Below are positions 1 to 10,483 of a DNA stretch of 64,000 nt, piece after piece. How positions within the stretch are numbered: position 1 is the first letter of the stretch; the number at the start of each line of letters is the position of its first letter. The position numbers were made by a program, and so were the translations under genes. Below the pieces are notes generated by a model, which was not told the origin of the DNA, searched no databases, and saw only the letters and a list, made by a program, of their open reading frames with translations. This stretch comes from Saccharopolyspora gregorii (lineage in GTDB: Bacteria > Actinomycetota > Actinomycetes > Mycobacteriales > Pseudonocardiaceae): the NCBI RefSeq assembly GCF_024734405.1, contig NZ_CP059556.1:5394001-5458000 (forward strand), read 5' to 3'.

Positions 1-267
1 CGGGTCGCCGTCGGGCGCGCCGATCAGCACGTCCACGGCCATGCCGACGGTGGCCATGGCCTGCTCGACGGCTTCCTGGAGGTGTTCGGCGTCGCCGTCG
101 GTGGAGACCAGCACGCCGAGCACCAGCCGGTCGTGGATGACGACCTGTTCGACGTCGACGATGTCCACCCCGTGCGCGGTGAGGGCGGCGAACAGCACGG
201 AGGTGACCCCCGGCTTGTCCTGCCCGGTCACGGTGATCAGCACGGTGGTGGGTTTCGGCGTGCTCAC
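1..267 (-). CDS. serB: Phosphoserine phosphatase, N-terminal part (runs off the left edge)
   Basis: Only the first 89 residues are inside the window. SerB hydrolyses O-phospho-L-serine to serine, the last step of serine synthesis, in the cytoplasm. What is visible is an ACT domain (about residues 8-85) beginning with a VTGQDKPGVTS segment; the HAD phosphatase domain would lie beyond position 1. The GTG start at 267 is chosen because an AGGAG sequence sits just upstream and there is no better ATG. The gene follows ctaD on the same strand, the order known in mycobacteria (ctaD-serB2), and this supports SerB over other ACT-domain proteins. An apparent terminator separates it from ctaD, so it probably has its own promoter. 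Confidence 0.8.
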   Translation of the reverse strand, partial: MSTPKPTTVLITVTGQDKPGVTSVLFAALTAHGVDIVDVEQVVIHDRLVLGVLVSTDGDAEHLQEAVEQAMATVGMAVDVLIGAPDGDP

Positions 268-305
268 GGCTGCCGGCACTCCTTTCCGGTCGGGAACACG
301 AGAAA

Positions 306-332
306 CCCCGGCAGACCTGGGGTCTGCCGGGG
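306..332 (-). terminator. Intrinsic terminator downstream of ctaD
   Basis: A perfect 12-bp inverted repeat (CCCCGGCAGACC and its complement, 3-nt loop) lies between the ctaD stop and the serB start. Read on the minus strand it is followed by a short T-rich run (TTTCTCG), as expected for a terminator of ctaD. Confidence 0.75.
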
Positions 333-429
333 CTCGTACTTCAGAGCCGACTCACCTTGGCACAGCGGTGCGGTGCGGCGGTAGCGCGCACGTCACGTTG
401 CGCTCCCGCGGTGCCGCCGGTGGGTGCGG

Positions 430-2205
430 TCACTTCTCCCTGGCGTCGCGGTCCCCGCCCTGCTCGGGCGGCGTGACGGCCTGGGCGGCCTTCTCCGAGG
501 GCGCGGCGTGCGCCAGCGGCTTGCCGGTGAGGCCGACGTGCGCTTCGAGGCGCATCCGCTCCGCGACGTGCGGGTAGTGCAGCTCGAACGCCGGGCGCTC
601 GGACCGGATCCGGGGCAGCTCGGTGAAGTTGTGCCGCGGCGGCGGGCAGGACGTGGCCCACTCCAGGGAGTTGCCGTAGCCCCACGGGTCGTCGACGTCG
701 ACGATCTCGCCGTACCGGTAGCTCTTGAACACGTTCCACAGGAACGGCAGCATCGAGGCGCCGAGGATGAACGCGCCCACGGTGGACAGCGTGTTCAGCG
801 CGGTGAAGCCGTCGGATTCCAGGTAGTCCGCGTACCGCCGGACCATGCCCTCGTTGCCCAGCCAGTGCTGCACCAGGAACGTGGTGTGGAAGCCGATGAA
901 CGTCAGCCAGAAGTGCAGCTTGCCGAGGCGCTCGTCCATCATCCGGCCGGTCATCTTCGGGAACCAGAAGTAGATCCCGGCGAAGGTCGCGAACACGATG
1001 GTGCCGTAGAGCACGTAGTGGAAGTGCGCCACCACGAAGTACGTGTCCGAGACGTGGAAGTCGATCGGCGGGGCGGCCAGCAGCACGCCGGTCAGACCGC
1101 CGAACAGGAACGTCACCAGGAACCCGACGCTGAAGATCATCGGCGTTTCGAAGGTCAGCTGGCCGCGCCACATGGTGCCGATCCAGTTGAAGAACTTCAT
1201 GCCGGTCGGGATGGCGATGAGGAACGTGGTGAACGAGAAGAACGGCAGCAGCACCGCGCCGGTCGCGTACATGTGGTGCGCCCACACCACGACCGACAGC
1301 GCCGCGATGCCCAGCGTCGCGTACACCAGGCCGGTGTAGCCGAACAGCGGCTTGCGGCTGAACACCGGGAAGATCTCCGAGACGATGCCGAAGAACGGCA
1401 GCGCCACGATGTAGACCTCCGGGTGCCCGAAGAACCAGAACAGGTGCTGCCACAGGATGACGCCGCCGTTGGCGGGGTCGAACACGTGCGCGCCCAGCTG
1501 CCGGTCCGCCAGCAGACCCATCAGGGCCGCGGTCAGGATCGGGAACGCCATCAGGATCAGCACGCTGGTGACCAGGATGTTCCAGGTGAAGATGGGCATC
1601 CGCCACATCGTCATGCCCGGTGCGCGCAAGCAGACCACGGTGGTGATCATGTTGACCGCACCGAGGATGGTGCCCAGACCGGAGACGGCCAGCCCGGCGA
1701 CCCAGAAGTCCGCGCCGTGGCCCGGCGAGTGCAGGGCGTCCGAGAGCGGGGTGTAGGCGAACCAGCCGAAGTCCGCGGCACCGCCCGGCAGCAGGAACCC
1801 GCTGACGACGACCAGCCCACCGAACAGGTAGAGCCAGTAGCCGAACGCGTTCAGCCGCGGGAACGCGACGTCCGGCGAGCCGATCTGCAGCGGCAGGATG
1901 TAGTTCGCGAAGCCGAACAGGATCGGCGTCGCGTACAGCAGCAGCATGATCGTGCCGTGCATCGTGAACAGCTGGTTGTACTGCTCCTGGGACAGGAACT
2001 GCATCCCGGGAACGGCCAGCTCCCCGCGGATCAGCATCGCCATCAACCCGCCCACGATGAAGAACGCGATCGAGGTGACGAGGTAGAGGATGCCGATCTG
2101 CTTGTGGTCGGTGGTGCGGAACATCCGCGCCAGGAACGACCCCTTGACCGTTTGGCGCGCCGGATAGGGGCGCGTGGCTATCGGCTGTGGCGCGACGGCC
2201 GTCAC
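430..2205 (-). CDS. ctaD: Cytochrome c oxidase subunit I (aa3-type)
   Basis: Catalytic subunit of the terminal aa3 oxidase. It reduces oxygen to water and pumps protons in the cytoplasmic membrane, using heme a, heme a3 and CuB. The 591-residue length, about twelve membrane helices, and the motifs WFFGHPEVY (CuB histidine with the cross-linked Tyr), WAHHMYATG (two CuB histidines) and HFHYVLYG (heme ligands) identify it clearly. The GTG start has an AGGAGG sequence close upstream. The C-terminal ~40 residues are a charged, low-complexity extension. Subunits II and III are not adjacent, which is normal in Actinobacteria, where ctaC and ctaE lie with the bc1 genes. Confidence 0.97.
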   Translation of the reverse strand: MTAVAPQPIATRPYPARQTVKGSFLARMFRTTDHKQIGILYLVTSIAFFIVGGLMAMLIRGELAVPGMQFLSQEQYNQLFTMHGTIMLLLYATPILFGFANYILPLQIGSPDVAFPRLNAFGYWLYLFGGLVVVSGFLLPGGAADFGWFAYTPLSDALHSPGHGADFWVAGLAVSGLGTILGAVNMITTVVCLRAPGMTMWRMPIFTWNILVTSVLILMAFPILTAALMGLLADRQLGAHVFDPANGGVILWQHLFWFFGHPEVYIVALPFFGIVSEIFPVFSRKPLFGYTGLVYATLGIAALSVVVWAHHMYATGAVLLPFFSFTTFLIAIPTGMKFFNWIGTMWRGQLTFETPMIFSVGFLVTFLFGGLTGVLLAAPPIDFHVSDTYFVVAHFHYVLYGTIVFATFAGIYFWFPKMTGRMMDERLGKLHFWLTFIGFHTTFLVQHWLGNEGMVRRYADYLESDGFTALNTLSTVGAFILGASMLPFLWNVFKSYRYGEIVDVDDPWGYGNSLEWATSCPPPRHNFTELPRIRSERPAFELHYPHVAERMRLEAHVGLTGKPLAHAAPSEKAAQAVTPPEQGGDRDAREK

Positions 2206-2559
2206 GGTGCCTCCTGCACTGTTCCTCGTGATTGCGCGGACCCGCTGGCGGGACCGCCCGACCCGGTCGGGTCGGCGCGTCGGCTGCGACGCGCCCAGGA
2301 ATCAGGTGGCCTGCGCCCGGCACGATCGCTGCCGTCTGCGGATAGTAGTCCGGCCGCCGCGTGCTCGTGCGGCCGGGCCGTAGCCACCCTAGTCATCGCT
2401 TCGCGCAAGGTCACCTGCGGTGAGAGGCAGGCGACACCGCGCGTCGGCCACGACGCCGGCGCACCCTGGCGGCAGGGGGCTCCCCGATCGTTAGCCTGGA
2501 GCCCGACAGCCCGGCCGCCGACCGGCCGGAGACGATCACCAGCTCGGGAGAGGGCGGAC
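2206..2559. other. Divergent intergenic region between ctaD and a lipoprotein gene
   Basis: No gene is evident in these 354 bases. The region should carry the promoters of ctaD (minus) and the lipoprotein (plus). An 8-bp perfect inverted repeat (CCGGCCGC at 2350-2357 and its complement at 2369-2376) is the only clear structure; I cannot assign it a function. Confidence 0.5.
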
Positions 2560-3276
2560 GTGCAGCGAACCTCGTTCGATCGTTCCCCCAGGTCGCGGCC
2601 GCGCGACCGGCCGGGGCCGTCCGCGCCGCGAGCCCGGCTGCGGGTGCTCGCCGGGGCCGCGCTGACCTGCGGACTCGTGCTCACCGGCTGCGGCCCCGCG
2701 GAACAGCCCGCTCCCCCGCCGCCCGCGCCCGACGCGCCGCCGCCCGTCGAGGACGACGCGACCGACGGGGACGAGGTGTCGGACGACGAGGATCCCGGCG
2801 TCGAGGAACCCGAGGACGCCTCGCACACCGGCACCGACCAGGAGTTCGCCCGCCGGTTGCTCGCCCACCACCAGCTGCTGCTGGAGATCAGTTCGCTGGC
2901 CCGCGAGTCCGGTGACCCGCGGGCCGCCCGGTTCGCCGAGCGCATCGCACCGGAGCGGCAGGCCGAGGCCGACGAGCTGACCGCTTGGCTCACCGCCGTC
3001 GAAGGCGCCCCGTCCGGCAGCGCCCCCGAAGACCTCGTCACCGAGGACGACGAGCAGTCCGGGCTCCCGCACCCCGACCTGGTGGAGCGGTTGCGCACGG
3101 CGCGCGGCACCGAGTTCACCGCCCCGTTCAAGCAGGCGGTCTCCGAGCTCTACGGCTGCTCCGAGCAGCTCGCCCAGGCCGAGATGCAGGAAGGTTCCGC
3201 CGCGCAGATGCGCGCGCTGGCCGAGCGGGTCCTCGACGAGCACGACGGGGAGCGCGCCGAGCTGGCCGCGCTCTGA
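2560..3276 (+). CDS. DUF305-like lipoprotein
   Basis: Predicted secreted, lipid-anchored protein of 238 residues. The N-terminus is basic, followed by a hydrophobic stretch and a lipobox LTGC with Cys at about residue 44. A Pro-rich and then strongly acidic linker (about residues 48-95) follows. The remaining helical part resembles DUF305: an HH pair in LLAHHQLLL and a later region of alternating Glu and hydrophobic residues. The Met residues usual in DUF305 metal-binding motifs are replaced by Leu here, so metal binding is doubtful. The GTG start is chosen for the GGGAGAGGG upstream. It is monocistronic: its stop is 7 nt before the first palindromic repeat. Confidence 0.65.
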   Translation: MQRTSFDRSPRSRPRDRPGPSAPRARLRVLAGAALTCGLVLTGCGPAEQPAPPPPAPDAPPPVEDDATDGDEVSDDEDPGVEEPEDASHTGTDQEFARRLLAHHQLLLEISSLARESGDPRAARFAERIAPERQAEADELTAWLTAVEGAPSGSAPEDLVTEDDEQSGLPHPDLVERLRTARGTEFTAPFKQAVSELYGCSEQLAQAEMQEGSAAQMRALAERVLDEHDGERAELAAL

Positions 3277-3283
3277 GCCCGTG

Positions 3284-3714
3284 GTGAACGGACCGTTCGT
3301 CCGGTCCGGTTGGACGAACGGGCCGTTCGCTGCGCGCTCCTCGTCGCTCCTCCGCCCGAGGCCGGCCTCGCCATGACCGCGGGTGAACGGCCTGTTCGTC
3401 CCATCCGCTTGGACGAACGGGCCGTTCACTCGATGCCCTCGCCGCTCCTGGCACCGACGGCTTCCCGCGCACCGGATCCCGGGTGAACGGACCGTTCGTC
3501 CCATCCGCTTGGTCAGACGGTCCGTTCACTCCGCATCCAGCGGGGCCACTCGATCACCGGACGTCTCGGGTGAACGGACCGTTCGTCCCATCCGCTTGGT
3601 CAGACGGTCCGTTCACTTCGCATCCCGCGGGGCGGCGCGGCGTCTCGGCGATCTCCGGGTGCCCCGGTGAACGGACCGTTCGTCCGGCCCGGTTGGACGA
3701 ACGGTCCGTTCACT
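3284..3714. repeat. Cluster of five ~48-bp palindromic repeats
   Basis: Five units at 3284-3331, 3383-3430, 3483-3530, 3570-3617 and 3667-3714. Each is a 19-20 bp arm (consensus GTGAACGGACCGTTCGTCC), a 9-nt loop, and the reverse-complement arm. The core GAACGG[A/T]CCGTTC is itself a near-palindrome, so each unit is a palindrome of palindromes. Units are 87-100 bp apart. Two have a degenerate second arm (GGTCAGACGG). They lie between two plus-strand genes, beginning 7 nt after the lipoprotein stop. They look like REP/BIME-type elements or strong bidirectional terminators. Confidence 0.9.
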
Positions 3715-3760
3715 CCACCTCGCTCCGGTGCGGTTCCACGCGCGTCGCTGGACCTACCGA

Positions 3761-3787
3761 AAGTAAGCTACTGGCGGTAGGCTACTT
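3761..3787. promoter_or_regulatory. Possible operator upstream of the SDR gene
   Basis: A 27-bp imperfect palindrome: AAGTA at the left end mirrors TACTT at the right, and GCTAC and GTAGG lie inside. It sits about 40 bp before the start of the 3828 SDR gene in a locally AT-richer patch. TetR-type operators often look like this, but no candidate regulator is adjacent, so the assignment is tentative. Confidence 0.35.
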
Positions 3788-3827
3788 CGGAGTAGGTGAA
3801 GGTCCGCCCAGGAAATCGGGAGCGCGC

Positions 3828-4730
3828 ATGCCGTCAACGACGCCCGGCAAAGTCGTCCTCATCACCGGTGCCGCCCGCGGCATCGGAGCGCAGACCGCGA
3901 GGGAACTCGCCCGCCGCGGCGCCACGCTGTCGCTGATCGGACTCGAACCCGACGAGCTCAAGGCCGTCGCCGCCGAACTCGGCGAGGGCCACACCTGGTT
4001 CGAGGCCGACGTCACCGACCCCGACTCGCTGCAGACCGCCATCGACGGCACCATCGCGGCCCACGGCCGGCTCGACGCGGTGATCGCCAACGCCGGCATC
4101 GCACCGCTGGGGACCGTGCTCAACGGCGACCCGCACGGGTTCACCAAGACCGTCGACGTGAACCTCAACGGCGTCTTCCACACGGCGCGGCTCGCGTTGC
4201 CGCACATCATCGAGCAGCGCGGCTACGTCCTGATCGTGTCCTCGCTGTCGGCGTTCGCGCCGATCGGTGGCATGGCCGCCTACACCGCGAGCAAGGCGGG
4301 CGCCGACGCGCTGGCCAGCGCGCTGCACTCCGAGACCCAGCACCTCGGCGTCGCGGTCGGCACCGCGCACCCGTCGTGGATCGACACCGACCTGGTGCGC
4401 GACATGAAGACCGACCTGCGCAGCTACAGCGAGATGCGCAAGCGGCTGCCCTGGCCGATGCACGCCACCACCACCGTGGAGAAGTGCGGCACCGCGTTCG
4501 CGAACGCCGTGGAGCGCCGCTCGCGCCGGGTGTACGTGCCGCGCTCGATCATGCTGATGCACTGGCTGCGCAACCTGCCGTCCTCGAAGCTCGTCGCCCG
4601 GCTGATGGCGCCGTCGCTGCGCAAGATCATGCCGCAGATGGAGGCGGAGGTCGCCGCGCTGGGCCGCTCGTTCAGCGCCCGCAACCAGGCGCTCCAGGGG
4701 AAGCCGAAGGACCCGGCCGACAAGAGCTGA
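3828..4730 (+). CDS. SDR family NAD(P)-dependent oxidoreductase
   Basis: Short-chain dehydrogenase/reductase of 300 residues. The cofactor motif TGAARGIG lies near residues 11-18, the structural motif ANAG near residue 87, and the catalytic Ser plus YTASK are present, so it should be active. The C-terminal ~60 residues extend beyond the core fold and contain basic/hydrophobic helices, as in membrane-associated SDRs acting on lipids or sterols. The substrate cannot be read from sequence. The ATG has GGGAG just upstream. The gene is flanked on both sides by palindromic repeats, which isolates it transcriptionally. Confidence 0.85.
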   Translation: MPSTTPGKVVLITGAARGIGAQTARELARRGATLSLIGLEPDELKAVAAELGEGHTWFEADVTDPDSLQTAIDGTIAAHGRLDAVIANAGIAPLGTVLNGDPHGFTKTVDVNLNGVFHTARLALPHIIEQRGYVLIVSSLSAFAPIGGMAAYTASKAGADALASALHSETQHLGVAVGTAHPSWIDTDLVRDMKTDLRSYSEMRKRLPWPMHATTTVEKCGTAFANAVERRSRRVYVPRSIMLMHWLRNLPSSKLVARLMAPSLRKIMPQMEAEVAALGRSFSARNQALQGKPKDPADKS

Positions 4731-4838
4731 CCAGAGCTCCATCCGGTGGCGCGCCGCCGGATGGTTCCCGATGGCCGGGCGGAAGCTGGTGCGGGCCGCC
4801 CGGCCACCGAGGTCACGCCGCCGCCCTTCGCCCTTCGA

Positions 4839-4886
4839 GTGAACGGACCGTTCGACCAACTAGATCGGACGAACGGTCCGTTCACT
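4839..4886. repeat. Single copy of the 48-bp palindromic repeat
   Basis: Same family as the cluster at 3284-3714, with arms GTGAACGGACCGTTCG and CGAACGGTCCGTTCACT around the loop. It sits in the convergent gap between the SDR gene (plus) and the VanZ-like gene (minus), a typical place for a bidirectional terminator. Confidence 0.85.
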
Positions 4887-4896
4887 CCGGGAATCG

Positions 4897-5805
4897 TCAG
4901 CGGGAGCGGGTCGGCGTGCGGCCCGCGGCGGCCGGGACCGCGCGGCCGGGCGACGTAACCGGGCGGGCGGCGGGGCGCGGAGCCCGGGATTCGGCGCGCA
5001 TCGCCCGAGGGTCGGCGCCCGCCGCGCGGACCGGTGCGGCGGGGCCGGGCACCGGGTTCGCGGGCAACCGCGGCTGATGCGGGGCCCGGCCGCGCGGTGC
5101 CGCGGGCGCTCCGGTGCCGCGGGCGGGCCGGGCGGCGGCGAACCGGTCCGAGGGGCCGCCCTCCGGGACGGCCTCGGGCCGCCGCTCCTGCTCGATCTTC
5201 TCGATGATCCGCCACACGGTGGTCTGCGCGTCGTCCGGTTCGGCGCTGCGGTGGTTCGGCCCGGGCAGCTGGGCTTCGGCGCGTCGCCAGCTCGCGCACA
5301 CGACTACTCCTCCGGCGGCGGCGCCGAGGGTGTTGAGCACGACGTCGTCGGTGGAGGCGACGCGGCCGGGAATGCAGAAGAACTGAATGGTCTCGATGGT
5401 GAGTGCGGTCAGCAGTCCGCCGATCACGATCTTGCCGAAGCCGTCGAACCAGCGGACCCGCAGCGGCACGAGCGTCGCCATCGGGATCAGCAGCATCAGG
5501 TTCCCGCCGAGCTGCACCCACGGGCGGATGTCGCCGGGCGCGGCCCGCAACGCGGTGTAGAGGTCGTTGCCGAGCTCCATCTCCACCCGGTCGGCGATCT
5601 CCGGCTGGGGGTAGAAGACGAGGTAGCCGGTGAACAGGACCGCGAACACGAGCAGCGCGTCGATCAGCGGATCGTGCAGCGGGGACACCGATCGGAGCCG
5701 GTTGCTGCGCACCGTGCCGGACACGGCGGCGACCAGCACCGCGAGGGGGAACAGGACCGTGAGCGCCGGGACGAACCCGTCGAACGCCATGAAGAGTTGA
5801 TACAT
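4897..5805 (-). CDS. VanZ family membrane protein
   Basis: A 302-residue protein whose first ~175 residues hold four to five membrane helices with the VanZ-type core: LGNDLYTALR, GNLMLLIPMATLVP and an ETIQFF... GR.ASTDDVVLNTLG segment. VanZ in enterococci raises teicoplanin resistance; most chromosomal homologues have no known role. The C-terminal ~110 residues are Pro/Ala/Arg-rich and probably disordered in the cytoplasm. The ATG at 5805 has a GAGGAAGAG sequence upstream; an in-frame ATG at 5856 is possible but has poorer spacing. Confidence 0.8.
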   Translation of the reverse strand: MYQLFMAFDGFVPALTVLFPLAVLVAAVSGTVRSNRLRSVSPLHDPLIDALLVFAVLFTGYLVFYPQPEIADRVEMELGNDLYTALRAAPGDIRPWVQLGGNLMLLIPMATLVPLRVRWFDGFGKIVIGGLLTALTIETIQFFCIPGRVASTDDVVLNTLGAAAGGVVVCASWRRAEAQLPGPNHRSAEPDDAQTTVWRIIEKIEQERRPEAVPEGGPSDRFAAARPARGTGAPAAPRGRAPHQPRLPANPVPGPAAPVRAAGADPRAMRAESRAPRPAARPVTSPGRAVPAAAGRTPTRSR

Positions 5806-6031
5806 CTCAGCCGCTCTTCCTCTGGTCAAGCCAGAACCGCGAACCAACGTCTGCATCAGGCGGTGCCACTCGGGGCGGCGCTGTTCCCGCGCCGCGGGTG
5901 ACGACCGCCTGCCGCGCTCGGGGGCGCGGCGGGCCGGCGGTCGACATTGACCGATCAAGAAGGAGGTCGAGAATGTGGCCGGGCATCGCCGCTGGGGTCG
6001 ATGCCCGGCCACACCGGGATCGTGCTGGGCG

Positions 6032-7201
<1,170 letters not shown>

Positions 7202-7839
7202 GGGATTCCCTCCGTCACGAACCGACAAGTTTCCCGGCGGACGCACCGCCCGAGGCACTGGAGTCGATTGCTCTAATTGACTCGGATGCCAGGAACGTAA
7301 CCAGCGGATCGAGCTCGAACAAAGACGTGGCTAGAACCCGCCACCCCTTCTCGACGTGCGGAGATGACGTTCAAGATCTCCATCTTGACAGTCCTCATCT
7401 GGCGTTTTCCTGAATGCTGGGAGCGATTCGGGCGAAAGTGCCGAGGGACACGTACCGGGACTTTGCCATCATTCCCACGCCGCGTGCGGCGGCTTTACTG
7501 TTCAAGCTGGGAAAGCGCGGGAAAAACGTGGAGGACGGTGGCGATGCCGCAGCTCAGCGACCACTTCCGCCAGACCCCTGCTGCCTCGCCTGCCGAAACA
7601 CCGCCCGCGCGGCCGATTTCGAGCCCGCCGAGGCGCAGCCCGCCCAACACGACCGCCCGGAGCCCGAAAAGACCGATTCGAAGAGCCTGATCACCGTGCG
7701 CGTTCATCCGAGCCACCGTAAGTGCACGATTCCCGTCAGGTGAAACGAGGTAGTTCACCGCGAAACAGATCGGACATCCGATCGTCGCCCCCGCGCATTG
7801 CATCCGATCACATCGCCGAGCGCAATGCGCGCTCGGGTT
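7202..7839. other. 638-bp region without a convincing gene
   Basis: This is the longest apparent non-coding stretch, and its base composition is lower in GC than its neighbours. It should hold the promoter of the subtilase. A TTGACA hexamer occurs at 7383-7388 on the plus strand without a clear -10 box. A plus-strand frame 7414-7743 (109 residues, C-terminal CCLAC and charged segment) is open but has weaker third-position GC than surrounding genes and no ribosome binding site, so I do not call it. Confidence 0.4.
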
Positions 7840-8586
7840 TCAACGACGTTTGCGGAACAGCCGCAGCAGCGGGTCGTAGTAGCGGTCCGCGGCGCGCTCC
7901 TTCAACGGGATGAGCGCGTTGTCGGTGATCTGGATGTGCTCGGGGCACACGTCGGTGCAGCAGCGGGTGATGTTGCACATGCCGAGCCCGTGCTCGGTGC
8001 GCGCCTCCCCGGCGCGGTCGGTGCCGCGGGCGTCCAGCGGATGCATGTCCAGCTCGGCCTGCCGCATCAGGAACCGCGGCCCGGAGAACACCTCCTGGTT
8101 GTCCTCGTGGTCGCGGATCACGTGGCAGACGTCCTGGCACAGGAAGCATTCGATGCACTTGCGGAACTCCTGCGAGCGCTGCACGTCCACCTGCTGCATC
8201 CGGTACTCGCCGGGTGCGAGGCCGGGGGGCGGTTCGAACGCGGGGACCTCGCGGGCCTTGACGTAGTTGAACGAGACGTCGCACACCAGGTCCTTGATCA
8301 CCGGGAAGGTGCGCAGCGGCGTCACCGTGACGATCTCGTCGGTGGCGAACGTGGACATCCGCGTCATGCACATCAGCTTCGGCTTGCCGTTGACCTCGGC
8401 GGAGCAGGAGCCGCACTTGCCCGCCTTGCAGTTCCAGCGCACCGCAAGGTCCGGGCATTCGGTGGCTTGCAGCCGGTGCACGAGGTCGAGCACGACCTCG
8501 CCCTCCTCGGCTTCGACGACGTGGTCGCGCAGCTCGCCGCCGTCGGCGTCGCCGTGCCACACGCGAAGGTGCGCCAGGTAGCTCAT
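7840..8586 (-). CDS. sdhB: Succinate dehydrogenase iron-sulfur subunit
   Basis: Electron-transfer subunit passing electrons from the flavoprotein to the membrane anchor. Of 248 residues, the N-terminal half carries the [2Fe-2S] cysteines (CKAGKCGSC and a later C in KLMC). The C-terminal half has two ferredoxin-like clusters, CIECFLCQDVC and CNITRCCTDVCPEHI, for the 4Fe-4S and 3Fe-4S centres. It starts 9 nt after the sdhA stop and is the last gene of the sdhCAB operon. Confidence 0.95.
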   Translation of the reverse strand: MSYLAHLRVWHGDADGGELRDHVVEAEEGEVVLDLVHRLQATECPDLAVRWNCKAGKCGSCSAEVNGKPKLMCMTRMSTFATDEIVTVTPLRTFPVIKDLVCDVSFNYVKAREVPAFEPPPGLAPGEYRMQQVDVQRSQEFRKCIECFLCQDVCHVIRDHEDNQEVFSGPRFLMRQAELDMHPLDARGTDRAGEARTEHGLGMCNITRCCTDVCPEHIQITDNALIPLKERAADRYYDPLLRLFRKRR

Positions 8587-8595
8587 TCGGCCTCC

Positions 8596-10473
8596 TCAGC
8601 CCGCGAGTTCCTCGTCGGTGAAGTACTTGCGCAGTTCGTCGGCGGCGAACAGCTCCAGCAGATCGGGGCGCACCGGGGGCTGGCGCTGCTCGTCGACCCG
8701 CACCCCGTCCCGGCCGAGGGAGCAGGCCAGCAGGGTGCGGCGCCATTCGGCGACCATGCCGGGGTGGTCGTCGCGGGTGTGCCCGCCGCGGCTCTCGGTG
8801 CGCTGCACGGCGGCGCGGGCCACGCATTCGCTGACCAGCAGCATGTTCCGCAGGTCGAGGGCGAGGTGCCAGCCGGGGTTGAACTGCCGGTTGCCCTCGA
8901 CGGCCAGGTGCCGGGCCCGCCCGTCGAGCTCGCGCAGCCGCCGCAGCGCGTCCCGCACCTGCTCGCCGGTGCGGATGATGCCGACGAGGTCGTTCATCAC
9001 CTGCTGCAGTTCGGCGTGCAGCGCGTACGGGTTCTCCGCGTCGCCCGCGGCGGGTTCGAAGGGCCGCTCCGCCCGCCGCGCCGCATCGTCCACATCGGAC
9101 TCGCGCGGTGCGGGCCGTCCCGCGCCGGCCAGGTGGTCGGCGGCGCCGATGCCGGCGCGTCTGCCGAACACCAGCAGGTCGGACAGCGAGTTGCCACCGA
9201 GCCGGTTCGAGCCGTGCATGCCGCCCGCGACCTCACCGGCCGCGAACAGCCCCGGCACCCCGGAAGCCGCGGTGTCCGGGTCGACCTCGACGCCACCCAT
9301 CACGTAGTGGCAGGTGGGCCCGACCTCCATCATCTCGGCGGTGATGTCGACGTCGGCGAGCTCGCGGAACTGGTGGTGCATCGACGGCAGCCTGCGCCGG
9401 ATCTCGTCGGGGCTCAGCCGGGTCGCGATGTCCAGGAACACCCCGCCGTGCTCGCTGCCGCGCCCCTCCCCGATCTCGGTGTTGATGGCCCGCGCCACCT
9501 CGTCGCGCGGCAGCAGTTCCGGTGGCCTGCGGTTGTTCTCGGGGTCCTCGTACCAGCGGTCGGCCTCGTCCTCGGTGTCGGCGTAGGCGTCCTTGAACAC
9601 CTCGGGGACGTGGTCGAACATGAACCGGCGGCCCGCCGCGTCGCGCAGCACTCCCCCGTCGCCGCGCACGGATTCGGTGACGAGGATGCCCTTCACGCTC
9701 GGCGGCCACACCATGCCGGTGGGGTGGAACTGCACGAACTCCATGTTGATCAGCGCGGCTCCGGCGCGCAGCGCCAGCGCGTGGCCGTCGCCGGTGTACT
9801 CCCACGAGTTCGAGGTGACCTTGAAGGACTTGCCGATGCCGCCGGTCGCGAGCACCACGGCGGGTGCCCGGAACAGCAGGTACCGGCCGCTCTCCCGCCA
9901 GTAGCCGAACGCCCCGGCGATGCGCCCGTCCGGGGCGTCCTTGAGCAGGTCGGTGACGGTGCACTCGGGGAACACCTTCAGCCGCGCCTCGTGGTCGCCG
10001 TGCTCGGCGAAGTCGGCCTGCTGCAGGGACACGACCTTCTGCTGCAGGGTGCGGATGAGTTCCAGCCCGGTGCGGTCGCCGACGTGGGCGAGCCGCGGGT
10101 ACTGGTGGCCGCCGAAGTTGCGCTGGCTGATCTTGCCGTCGGCGGTGCGGTCGAACAGCGCGCCGTAGGTCTCCAGCTCCCACACCCGTTCCGGGGCTTC
10201 CCGCGCGTGCAGCTCCGCCATCCGCCAGTTGTTGAGGAACTTCCCGCCGCGCATGGTGTCCCGGAAGTGCACCTGCCAGTCGTCGTGCGGGTTGGCGTTG
10301 CCCATGGACGCGGCGATGCCGCCTTCGGCCATCACGGTGTGCGCCTTGCCGAACAGCGATTTGCACACCACCGCCGTGCGCAGCCCGCGCTCCCGGGTTT
10401 CGATGGCCGCGCGGAGCCCCGCGCCGCCCGCGCCGATCACGATCACGTCGTAGTCGTGCTGCTCGATCCGCAT
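8596..10473 (-). CDS. sdhA: Succinate dehydrogenase flavoprotein subunit
   Basis: Oxidises succinate to fumarate in the TCA cycle and respiratory chain. The 625-residue protein shows the FAD Rossmann motif VIGAGGAGL near the N-terminus, the covalent-FAD segment KAHTVMAEGG (His about 46), the substrate-binding MEFVQFHPTG, and the C-terminal FAD/fumarate reductase helical domain. The ATG is preceded by a GAAGGG sequence and lies about 10 nt after the sdhC stop. The length and the pairing with a five-helix anchor match the mycobacterial Sdh1 type rather than the canonical SdhABCD set. Confidence 0.95.
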   Translation of the reverse strand: MRIEQHDYDVIVIGAGGAGLRAAIETRERGLRTAVVCKSLFGKAHTVMAEGGIAASMGNANPHDDWQVHFRDTMRGGKFLNNWRMAELHAREAPERVWELETYGALFDRTADGKISQRNFGGHQYPRLAHVGDRTGLELIRTLQQKVVSLQQADFAEHGDHEARLKVFPECTVTDLLKDAPDGRIAGAFGYWRESGRYLLFRAPAVVLATGGIGKSFKVTSNSWEYTGDGHALALRAGAALINMEFVQFHPTGMVWPPSVKGILVTESVRGDGGVLRDAAGRRFMFDHVPEVFKDAYADTEDEADRWYEDPENNRRPPELLPRDEVARAINTEIGEGRGSEHGGVFLDIATRLSPDEIRRRLPSMHHQFRELADVDITAEMMEVGPTCHYVMGGVEVDPDTAASGVPGLFAAGEVAGGMHGSNRLGGNSLSDLLVFGRRAGIGAADHLAGAGRPAPRESDVDDAARRAERPFEPAAGDAENPYALHAELQQVMNDLVGIIRTGEQVRDALRRLRELDGRARHLAVEGNRQFNPGWHLALDLRNMLLVSECVARAAVQRTESRGGHTRDDHPGMVAEWRRTLLACSLGRDGVRVDEQRQPPVRPDLLELFAADELRKYFTDEELAG

Positions 10474-10483
10474 CGCGGGCCCT

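Noticed and set aside
341-2323. Long open frames antisense or out of frame to ctaD and other genes
   Set aside because: They are Arg/Pro/Ala-rich shadows of high-GC coding genes without ribosome sites or recognised domains.
3383-3670. Proteins with NGPFVPS..NGPFT repeats
   Set aside because: They are translations of the palindromic DNA repeats, not real genes.
3284-3714. CRISPR-like array (regular repeats and spacers)
   Set aside because: Repeats are palindromic and diverge, spacers at the other cluster share sequence, and no cas genes are near.
7414-7743. Possible small gene of 109 residues on the plus strand
   Set aside because: Weaker third-position GC, no ribosome site, and no recognised domain.
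7495-7803. Possible 102-residue gene on the minus strand
   Set aside because: No ribosome site, no family; it overlaps the previous candidate and lies in a region with weak coding signal.
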